In this document: positions 17,421 through 25,433 of the stretch, piece by piece | How the letters are laid out: every line of letters starts with the position of its first letter | Numbering within the stretch: the first letter of the stretch is position 1 | Assembly: GCF_012933465.1 (NCBI RefSeq) | Contig: NZ_JABBND010000005.1 | Span: forward strand, 62,001-126,000 | Direction of reading: 5' to 3' | Origin: Actinomycetospora sp. TBRC 11914 | GTDB lineage: Bacteria > Actinomycetota > Actinomycetes > Mycobacteriales > Pseudonocardiaceae | DNA length: 64,000 nucleotides | Position numbers and translations under genes: made by a program | The notes under the pieces: generated by a model | The model's input: the letters and a program-made list of their open reading frames with translations, nothing else | The model's database searches: none | What the model was told of the DNA's origin: nothing

Positions 17421-20400
17421 CGGGCGATCGCCCCCCATGGCGGCCAGCCGGCGCGGTCGGCGAACGCGACCGCCGCCCGCAGGTCCCGCCGCGCTGCCTC
17501 GACGTCGTCGAGCGTCCACACCGCTAGCCCGGTCCACAGCGTGACGGGACCGAGCACCGCCCCGCCGAAGCCGACCAGGATGGCCGCGTCGGGATCGGGC
17601 GGAAGGATCTCCCGGACGCGCGCTGCCACGCCGGCCTCGCGGAGGGCGAACGCGGCCGCGGCGGCCATCGCCGTCGCGCCCCGCGCGAACCACATCCCCG
17701 GCCGGGCGGCGCGTCGGGAGTACTCGGCGAGGTGCGCCCGCGCGCCGTCGTGGCGGCCGGCGGCGGCCTCCGCGAGCGCGGCCGCAGCCGCCCAGGCCGC
17801 CGTGTTGGACGACTCCGCGGAGGCGTGCGCGGCCAGGGGCCCGACCTCGGCGATGCGCCCGAGCAGCAGGTGCCGCACGAGCAGGTGGGCCCCGGCCGCG
17901 AGCTGCGCGCTCGGGAGGCCGAGCGTGGCGCCGCGTGCGGCGGCGCCCTTGGCAGCGTCGTCGGCACCCGGATCGCCCTCGGCGAGGAGCATGGCCGCCT
18001 CGGTGACCTGCGCGGCCCAGATCGAGCGCGGGCGGAACCAGCGCTCGGCCGTCGTCTCGAGCTCCTCCCGCAGCGCGTGGGCACGGGCGGAGTGACCGAC
18101 GGCGAGCTCGCAGGTCATCAGGACCTCGGTGGGGTCGAGCAGCAGCGTCGGGTCGCCGGTGGCCCTGGCCAGCCGATGGGCGTCGGTCGCGACGGCGAGC
18201 CGGTCGAGCGCGGAGTGGGCGACGTCGGCCAGCCCGCGGGCCTCCAGCGTCCGGACCCGGGCCTGCGTGTCCGGGTCGTCTTGAGCGATATCGTCCGCCA
18301 GGGCCCGTGCCTCGGCCAGGAGATCGTGGGCGTCGTCCTGGGCCGTCGCCTCGGCCTCGCGGATGGTCGCCGCCAGTAGATCGAGTCGACGTCGAGGCTC
18401 GAGCGGCTGGTCGAGCAGGCTGCGAGGCGGGCGAGGCGTCGGAGGTCGCCCTGGAGGGAGAGGCCGAGCGGCTCGTCGCCGATCGCGACCAGCACCGCGA
18501 GGTCGAAGTCGCCGGCAGTCACCGCGGCGGCGAGGGCGTCGTCGAGCGCGTCGTCCGGGTGGTCGGTGCCACCGGTGGCTTCGAGGCACAGGGCGCGGTG
18601 GGCGAGGAGCCGTGGCCGGTCAGCCGATGGCGCGGCCGGGAGGGCGGACTCGAACAGCGCCAGCGCCTCGGGCAACGCCCGGCGTCGATACGACTCGATG
18701 CCGGCGGCGACCCGCGCCCTCGCGAGCTGCTCCGATGGCACCAGCGTCGCGGCACCCTCGGTGTGGCGCAGGACGGTGAAGACGTCCGCGGTCTCGTCGA
18801 GGCGCTCGAGCCGGGCGAGGTGGAGGTGGGCGGCACGGACCGGGGGCACGCCGGCCCGGAGGCCGTCGGCGTCCAGGTCGTGGCGCAGCGCATAGGCGTT
18901 GTCGGTGCCGGTGACGAGGCCCGCGCGGGCGGCGACGTCGAGGTCGTCGGCGATGTCGAGGGGGCGGCGATCGAGCACCGTCGCGAGGCCGACGAGGTCG
19001 ATCGGACGGAGGACGGCGAGTGCCTCGACGGCTCGCCCGGTCGCGGCCGGGAGCTGGGCGGCCTGGTGCTCGACGACCGCCCGGACCTGGTCGGGCACGT
19101 GGGTGATCGCCCGCGCCGCTTCGTCGCGGGTGCTGCAGCGGGAGAGCAGGTCGAGGAGGGCGGTCACGTGCAGCGCGAGGCCGCCGGAGCGTTCGGCGAC
19201 CGCGCCGGCGAGGGAATCGTCGGGGTCGAGCGCGGCGAGGCGTCGGCGGACGAGGGTCGCGACCGCGTCCGCGGCGAGCGGGCCGACGGGGTGGGCGGTG
19301 ACGGCGTCGTGGACGCCGAGATCGGCGACGGCGTGATCCCAGTGCGGGTGCTCGACGGCGTCTGGGGTCCGGGCCGCGACCACGACGACCACGCCAGCCG
19401 ACAGTCCGCGACGCGCGAGCGCACGCAGCACGTCGAGGGAGGCGGTGTCGGCGCGGTGCGCGTCGTCGAGGGCGATCAGCAGGGGCGCGTCGGCGGCCCG
19501 CGCGGCGAGCTGGTCGTGGACCCAGGGGCCGAGGTCGCGGTCGGGGGCCTCGGTGGCGACGTCGAGGTCGGCGATCACCTCGTGCCAGGGCGCGGCGGGT
19601 GCGTCGTTCTCGCCCCAGGCGCTCGCGGCGGTGGTCGCCCCGCTGGCGCGGGCAGTCGCGAGGACGGCGCGGAGGACGGTCGACTTCCCGGCACCTGCGC
19701 GCCCGTGGAGGACGATCAGCCGACCATCGTCGTGAAGGGCGTCGAGGATGGAGGTGGCCAAGTCCTCACGGCCGACGATCTGGGGCTCGGGAAGCTCCGT
19801 CGTGTGCCGTCGGCGCCTGGCGAGGGTGCTGTACAGGGATCGCAGTGGCGGCCCGGGTTCGACGTCGAGCTCGTCGCGCAGTCGGCGGCGCACCTCCAGG
19901 TAGGTCTCGACGGCGTCCCGGTGCCGGCCGCCGTCGCGCAGGGCGCGGATGAGCAGCACGGCCAGCTCCTCGTCGAGACGGTCCTCGCCGGTGAGGAGGT
20001 CGACGACCTCGCCGGGTCGCCGGTGCTCGAGCAGCAGCTCGGCGTGGCGGACGGTGAGGGTGCGTCGGCGCTGCTCGGCGTTGCGACGGGCGTCGGTAAG
20101 CCGGTCCGAGTCGAGGCCGGGGATTGGCGTGCCGCGCCAGGGCTCCTGGGCCTCGTCGTACGTGTCGAGGTCGTCGCTGCGCAGCGCGGCGTCAGCGAGG
20201 TGGTGGAAGCGGAGGAGGTCGACGGCGTCCTTGGCGAGGTGCAGCGTGTACAGGCCGCCTCCGGCCGTGATCCGGGGTTCGGCACGCTCCCCCAGTCAGG
20301 TGCGGAGGCGGGGCAGGGCGATCTGCAGGGCACCTCTGGGGTTCTTGGGAGGTTCTCGCCCCAGGCCTCGTCGATGAGCAGGTCGCCGTCGACGGGCTGG

Positions 20401-20519
20401 CAGGCGTTCATGGCCAGCATACCGAGGATCGCGCCGTGGTTCCGGCTACGACGGAGCTCCGCCACCCGGTCCCGCTCCACCGCCACCGCGCCGAGCAGGC
20501 GGATCTGAACGTCGCTCAT
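17360..20519 (-). pseudogene. AfsR/SARP-family regulator, decayed paralogue
   Basis: It starts at ATG 20519 with MSDVQIRLLGAVAVERDRV (GAGGAA upstream) and is clearly related along its length to the intact SARP at 28284-31448. At least three lesions break it: a 1-bp deletion near 20348, an in-frame TGA at 20296-20298 replacing a conserved Trp codon in the winged helix/BTAD junction, and a 1-bp deletion near 18424 in the C-terminal region. Between them long stretches remain open, including the P-loop HGRAGAGKST and a LIALDDAHRAD Walker B, and a C-terminal half ending PLGLRR. The loss looks recent. No full-length regulator can be made. Confidence 0.88.
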
Positions 20520-21144
20520 CGTTTCCTCAGCGGCGTCACCGCGGGTGTGCGCCTGAATGGAAGCGTACGTCCGATCGGGGATGCCTTCTGCGTCCATCAG
20601 CAGGAAAAACGCTGCTTCTGTCGCCGGGAGACGCCGTCGACAGCTTTCTGAAAGGCGCCCGTGCTGCCCTGAGATGCGGCCGGTCACCTCTGTGCACGGG
20701 CGCGGGATCAGGTCGGGTTCGCCGGGGGCGTCATGGCATCGTCGGGTGGGTGGCACTGGGCGCGGTGGCCACGTGGGTTGCAGCGCCATGGGTGTCGATG
20801 GCGGGTCGGGGCACGGTGGACAGGCGGATCGTGTCGAGCTGGCGGCGTGAGCGTGGGGTTCCCGTGCCGCGGCGAGCCCCGGACGACGACGCCGCGGATT
20901 CCCGGTGCGCCCAAAAAACGGCATTGAGACTAGAAGAGCCCAAGTTGCGGGAGTCGAACGAATAACCCGTCTAGCGTTTATCGGTAACTTTCGATCGAGC
21001 CGATGATGACCCGCTGCGCGTCTTGGGGGAGCCACGGCGGGGATCGCCGACGTCATCGAGGAGTTCGCCGCTGGCGTCGTCCGCCCGACGGTGTGGACAA
21101 CGCTGTCTGCGAGGGCCTAAGTTCGACTTCGGCCACTGGGGGAC
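20520..21144. other. Intergenic region upstream of the decayed SARP
   Basis: About 620 bp without a convincing gene. A single TGAAAGG at 20649 lacks an 11-bp partner. Short open frames near 20730-20965 have no domain signature. Confidence 0.4.
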
Positions 21145-21663
21145 GTGCTCTCCGCTCGGATGGAGGCACTGCTTCCTGAGTCCACGCTCCCGGGCCGCTG
21201 TGCGATCATCACCGTGGCCATCGAGCTCGCGGACGATCCGCGGTATCGGCCGATCGTCGAACGTCTCCCCGACGCGCCGCCCGATGTCGCCGAGGCCTAC
21301 AGCATCACCATCTCCTCCAGTGGCGAGAAGCTGGAGTCGGGAGCGCTCGCCTGCTGGTTCGACACCCTCGCGGCACGACCGTTGTGGGAGCACGAGGCGG
21401 ATCGCCTCCTCTCGCTGCGTACCGCCACCATCCTGGCTCACCGTCGTGACCATGCGATCTCGCACCTCATGAAGCCAGGCCGTGGTCCTCCGGTCTACTG
21501 GTCGTGGGCAGCCGCCGCGGTGATGCGTGCGATCGAGCGCGTCCCTGCCATCGAAGCCGCCTGGCTGCAATGGAATCGCGACGACCGGTTCACGAAGCGA
21601 CTCGATCGCCGTTCGCCGTTCACCCTGGAAACGGGACGAAAAGCGACCTCACAGGCGCGCTGA
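21145..21663 (+). CDS. Hypothetical protein, 172 aa
   Basis: Unrecognised. A GTG start at 21145 has GGGGG just upstream; an in-frame TAA at 21118 excludes a longer protein, and ATG 21160 is an alternative start. The protein is soluble-looking, with no signal peptide or transmembrane helix, and has a Trp-rich C-terminal half (VYWSWAAAAVMRAIER, AAWLQWNRDDRFTKRLD). An overlapping minus-strand frame (20971-21570) looks less protein-like, with many Arg-rich stretches. It stands alone between the decayed SARP and a small secreted protein. Confidence 0.45.
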   Translation: MLSARMEALLPESTLPGRCAIITVAIELADDPRYRPIVERLPDAPPDVAEAYSITISSSGEKLESGALACWFDTLAARPLWEHEADRLLSLRTATILAHRRDHAISHLMKPGRGPPVYWSWAAAAVMRAIERVPAIEAAWLQWNRDDRFTKRLDRRSPFTLETGRKATSQAR

Positions 21664-21886
21664 ACTAGTGTCTCGAGGCCGGCGTCCTCAACGAGTCCGA
21701 TGAATTGGTGCAGGCCGGGTCTTCGCCATGAGGCTGTGACGAGCGCGGTCCACCCGCGGAACTCCCTGACCCGGCGGCCGAGGCCAACCTCTCGCTACTG
21801 GTCGCGTCGCCCTACCCGCTCGACACGGGGAGCGGTCCCGTCCCGAGGGAGGCCGACCACCGCGGGACGGAACAGTCGCCCGTCGG

Positions 21887-22231
21887 CTAGTAGGGGCGCC
21901 ACGTGACCGTGGCCTTGACCGCCTTGAACGTGCAGTTCCCGCTGATCGTGAGGTCTCCGCCCGCCGGCACGAGCTCCCAGCGCCCCACCGTGGTGTGGTT
22001 GGAGTCGCTGCCAGGGATGTCGCAGTCCGTCGTCAGGCGCGCCCAGTACGCCTGGCTGTTGGTGCTCTTGCAGTTGGCCCAGGTCGCAGTGTTTGCCTTG
22101 TGCGCGGTACAGACCTTCGGGGCAGCCGCGAGGGCAGTCGGAGCTGCCATGAGCGTCGCGGCGCTCATCGCGCCCGTGACAGCGGCCGCCACCGCCACAC
22201 GCCCGAGCAGGTGAGTCGCAGACTTCTTCAT
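21887..22231 (-). CDS. Small secreted protein, 114 aa
   Basis: A clear Sec signal peptide (MKKSATHLLGRVAVAAAVTG... ending at TALAAAP) precedes a mature part of about 75 residues with four Cys (KVCTAH, WANCKS, TDCDIP, GNCTF), likely two disulfides. It ends VKATVTWRPY. A strong ribosome site GGAGGG lies 7 bp before ATG. I do not recognise the family; the short Trp/Thr-rich beta-type pattern suggests a compact extracellular domain. Monocistronic. Confidence 0.75.
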   Translation of the reverse strand: MKKSATHLLGRVAVAAAVTGAMSAATLMAAPTALAAAPKVCTAHKANTATWANCKSTNSQAYWARLTTDCDIPGSDSNHTTVGRWELVPAGGDLTISGNCTFKAVKATVTWRPY

Positions 22232-22386
22232 CGTTCATCCCTCCTGAATCTCCCCGCCACCGGGGATCCTGTGATTCCGACTTGTCGTGAACTGACTTAG
22301 CGAGACGAGGAATTCGCTCTCGGTGACCGACGTCCGTGAACAGACGCCGCGGGTAACAGCGGGGATCACCGCAGCGACGTCAAGGC

Positions 22387-23196
22387 GTGTCCGGCCTGCC
22401 TTCGACGCCAAATGCTCTCTGGATGTGCCCCGACCTCGGCATCTCGACGTACTCGAGCCTCAGCCCCACCGAGACCCGCCGATGGGCTCGCGATGACTTC
22501 GCAGACGCGAGCATGAGCAGGCGCGGCGTGTCCCTCCACGTCGTGAACGGCGGATGGACGATCACCAACCACTCGGCGACGATGCGCAATGCTTACCTGT
22601 TCGACGTCCGCTACGGACGTCGGGCTGTCCCCCCGATGGGCTCGCTCCGACCTCGACGGTTGTCGTCGTGGCTCTTGCTTCCCAGCAGCTGTGGACCAGC
22701 ACAGCCCTACGTCATCGCGATGCGCGTGGGCGCTCCTCCTTCGGCACCGGCGCCACGAGGCCCCATCCCTGACGAGGCCTGGGACGAGCAGACCTCGAAC
22801 GCCGGTGAGCCGACCGGGACCCTTCTCCGGGAGGGGCTCCTGAGATGCCGAGACATCCTGGCCGAGCCGACCGCGCGCGACCTTCTCGCCATCTACGCGA
22901 GATCCTGGTTTGCGGTGACCACCGAGCCCCCGGCGATCGCGACCCACCGGCAGGTGGCCTCCTGCCGGCCCGAGGACGCGAGCCGCGGCGAGCGACTCCT
23001 GTCCCACCTTCGCCGGGCGCTGTGGGGCGCATCCGCTGGCCAATCTCCCGAACTCCTGATCGAACTGCTGATCCGGCACGGGGTCCTGACCTACGACGAC
23101 GTCCGCACGGCCCGCCACGACCCAGCGTGTGGACACGCCCCCGCGGGGCTCGACCCCTCCGTCGCCGTCCGCCGTTCCGGCTCGGTACGCGCCTGA
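22387..23196 (+). CDS. FHA-like / winged-helix-like hypothetical protein
   Basis: 269 residues from GTG 22387. Residues about 35-110 (SMSRRGVSLHVVNGGWTITN then HSATMRNAYLF) resemble an FHA phosphothreonine-binding fold, with the Ser and Asn-rich strands expected there. The C-terminal part (ARDLLAIYARSW, ATHRQVA, RGERLLSHLRRALW, LLIRHGVLTYDDV) looks like the HTH-type tail found in actinobacterial FHA proteins. Both calls come from memory of such proteins and are tentative. It converges on a Ser/Thr kinase gene 154 bp away, which would be a natural partner for a phosphopeptide-binding protein. Confidence 0.5.
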   Translation: MSGLPSTPNALWMCPDLGISTYSSLSPTETRRWARDDFADASMSRRGVSLHVVNGGWTITNHSATMRNAYLFDVRYGRRAVPPMGSLRPRRLSSWLLLPSSCGPAQPYVIAMRVGAPPSAPAPRGPIPDEAWDEQTSNAGEPTGTLLREGLLRCRDILAEPTARDLLAIYARSWFAVTTEPPAIATHRQVASCRPEDASRGERLLSHLRRALWGASAGQSPELLIELLIRHGVLTYDDVRTARHDPACGHAPAGLDPSVAVRRSGSVRA

Positions 23197-23350
23197 CCAT
23201 CGTCTCCTCCCCCAGCCGTCGAGCCAGCCGGCTCGTCGTTCGCTTACGGGAGAAGACGCTAGATCGACTTCACTCCAGCCCGTCAGAACTCGCGGGGGGG
23301 CCCGCACGCTGCTTGCTTTCCGCGGAGTGTTCCACTAGGAACCTCGCCCC

Positions 23351-24973
23351 TCATCGGTAGACGCGGATCCCGTCGAGCAGAAGTCTCCAACGCTCGCCAG
23401 GGGTGGCATAGGCGTTGATGCGGAACGACACCAGGGGCTCAGTCACCACCGCCCGAGCCATCACCGTCCCACGGACGGAGAACGTGAGCTCGGACCCGAC
23501 GTGAACGATCGACACGGCCACTCGGTCTGCCGGCGCCAGACGCTCGAACGGCCGTGTAGGGGGCGGCGGCACGTAGTCGTCGTAGGTCGAGCACGTCGGT
23601 CGTGTGCAGATGAGCGCACCCATCACGGCGGTCGGCTCGCCGGGGCTCGGGCCGTAGATGAAACGGTGCGTCCGGCCACCTTGCTCCGTGACGATCACGG
23701 AACCACCGCCGGGACCAGGATAGTCGGCGGACGACACACCGACCTGGAAATCTAGCTCACGGAACTCGTTCTGCGACCGCGGCACCAAATCCGTGTCGAC
23801 CGTCTCCGCGGAGTTCGTTGTCCCGATCAGATTGAGTACTCGATCGCCCGGAGCGATGTGCTCCGGTTGCATCGGCGGCAGCCACTTCGAGGGATCGAGC
23901 CGGTTACCGTCGAAGTCATCGCGCAGGTACGGCTGGTCCGTCTCGGATGGCGCTCGCTCCGAAGCCACCGGAGACCCACTCGAGAACCAACCGGTCAGCG
24001 CAGCACCACCGACGGCGGCTCCACCCAACAGCGTCACGGCCACCACGGCAGCGACGCTTGCGCGGCGCCGCCCGCGACGGAAGATCACGCGTCGGAACGT
24101 CCTTCTCGGCGGTCGGCGTGGCGACGGTTCCGACGTCTCCAGCGGAGGTGTCTCGACGGTGACCGGGAGATCGAGCGCCCGCTGGAGGTCACGCAGCGTC
24201 TCCGCCACCTCGCCGCACGAGCGCGGGCGTAGCTCGGGATCGGCGGCGATCATGCGTCCGATCAGCTCTTCAGCCGGACTCGGTGTGTCCGTCGCGAGAG
24301 CGGCCAAAGTGAGGCCCAGGGAGTAGACCTCGCTCCGGACCGTGTACCTGCCCGTCTCGACGATCTCCGGGGCGGCATAGCTCCGGGTTGCCAGACCGGT
24401 TGTGATGCTGGTGGTTTCCTCGTGAAGACGCCCGGCGACGTGGAGATCGGCGAGGACGGGCTCCCCGAAATCATCGATCAGAATGTTCGCGGGTTTCACG
24501 TCGCGATGAAGCACACCTCGGCCGTGCAGGAGGTCCAGAAGGTCCGCGACCCGCGCTCCGACGTGCAGCATCGTCTCGATCGGCTGCTCGCCGACCTCCG
24601 CGAGACTCCCTCTCGCGAAGAACGGCATGGCCACCCACAGGCGACCGTCGCTGAGCTGGCCCTCCGAGAGCACCTCGATGAGATTCGGGTGGCGATACCG
24701 GGACGCCACAGCGTTGCCGTCCGTGAAGAGGTCGCGCTCGTCGGCGCCGACGGTAGCCCGCAGCACCTTCACCACGACGAGATCGCGGCCGAAGCGGCTG
24801 CCGTCTACCAGGTACAGATCACTCGACGGCGTTCCTGCGAGAATCCGAACGGAATCGAACTCCCTCTCCACGCTCTCATCCATGACGCTCACGACATGCC
24901 GGGGCGATCCGCCCCGGCCTCCACGCGGCGAGCCAACGCCGTTCTCGGGTGCGACTCCTTCTCGCGGCGCCAT
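23351..24973 (-). CDS. Membrane Ser/Thr protein kinase with extracellular domain
   Basis: 540 residues. The kinase domain spans about residues 40-265: VVVKVLRA lysine, LHRDVKPANILI catalytic loop, ADLHVAG in place of DFG (Asp kept, Phe-Gly changed), and AAPEIV. A basic linker (RRPPRRTFRRVIFRRGRRR) precedes one transmembrane helix near 310-330. The outer domain resembles a glucanase-type beta-sandwich: DDFDGNRLDPSKWLPP, DFQVGVSSADYPGPGGG, WRLLLDGIRVYR, with a Cys pair (ALICTRPTCSTYD). It probably senses a cell-wall or sugar ligand. ATG 24973 has GGCGGGG upstream; GTG 24892 and ATG 24883 are alternatives. A perfect 9-bp inverted repeat lies at 24898-24918. Confidence 0.88.
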   Translation of the reverse strand: MAPREGVAPENGVGSPRGGRGGSPRHVVSVMDESVEREFDSVRILAGTPSSDLYLVDGSRFGRDLVVVKVLRATVGADERDLFTDGNAVASRYRHPNLIEVLSEGQLSDGRLWVAMPFFARGSLAEVGEQPIETMLHVGARVADLLDLLHGRGVLHRDVKPANILIDDFGEPVLADLHVAGRLHEETTSITTGLATRSYAAPEIVETGRYTVRSEVYSLGLTLAALATDTPSPAEELIGRMIAADPELRPRSCGEVAETLRDLQRALDLPVTVETPPLETSEPSPRRPPRRTFRRVIFRRGRRRASVAAVVAVTLLGGAAVGGAALTGWFSSGSPVASERAPSETDQPYLRDDFDGNRLDPSKWLPPMQPEHIAPGDRVLNLIGTTNSAETVDTDLVPRSQNEFRELDFQVGVSSADYPGPGGGSVIVTEQGGRTHRFIYGPSPGEPTAVMGALICTRPTCSTYDDYVPPPPTRPFERLAPADRVAVSIVHVGSELTFSVRGTVMARAVVTEPLVSFRINAYATPGERWRLLLDGIRVYR

Positions 24974-25150
24974 GGCGGGTTGCCCCGCCGGCAGTTCGGC
25001 GCATGTCCGTCGCTAGTCCACTCGCCCAACAGGCACTCCCCCACGTAGGTGAGGCTATCTGAGGTGCTTTCTCCCGATTCGCCCGGCCCACCCGCCGCTC
25101 GAGGTCGCTCGGAAGCGGCGGCGGTGGCATTGACCAACGCCGTCGACCTC

Positions 25151-25249
25151 CTAGTTGACCGACAGGCCCGGCTGCTGCGCTCGGGCCTCGCCGACCATCC
25201 GCTTGGCCCGATCGCGTATCTTGTCACTGAACTTCCTCGGTGCCGACAC
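25151..25249 (-). pseudogene. IS3-type transposase OrfA, N-terminal remnant
   Basis: From GTG 25249 the frame reads SAPRKFSDKIRDRAKRMVGE and then stops at 25151. This matches the start of IS3-family OrfA proteins (typically APRKYxDELRERAxRM). Only about 32 codons remain. It lies between the membrane kinase and the intact patatin/SARP module, in a 440-bp gap that otherwise holds only the SARP box. Confidence 0.65.
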
Positions 25250-25394
25250 GATCTCAACCTTCCTGTGGGATCGAAGCCTCCACCACACCCGGGGCTCAGG
25301 GGGGCTGGGGCGCGAGGACTGCAGCGATAGAGGTAATCGGCTGCCGAACGCTGAGCCGGACGCGGTGCCGACCCGCGCGTGATGGCGTTCGGGT

Positions 25395-25412
25395 TGAAAG
25401 GTAAGTGAAAGT
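25395..25412 (+). promoter_or_regulatory. Putative SARP box C
   Basis: TGAAAGG at 25395 and TGAAAGT at 25406 are spaced exactly 11 bp. An ATG start (25434) follows after 21 bp. This is the clearest of the five boxes and lies directly before the polytopic patatin gene, whose convergent neighbour is an intact SARP. Confidence 0.6.
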
Positions 25413-25433
25413 GTGCGCTGGCTCACTCCTAGG

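Noticed and set aside
18307-20508. 733-codon + strand open frame opposite the decayed SARP
   Set aside because: Its product is a Gly/Val/Glu/Arg-rich shadow with no motif; the minus strand encodes a recognisable SARP.
20733-20965. Short + strand ORFs upstream of the decayed SARP
   Set aside because: No ribosome site, no domain, and competing frames of similar length in all directions.
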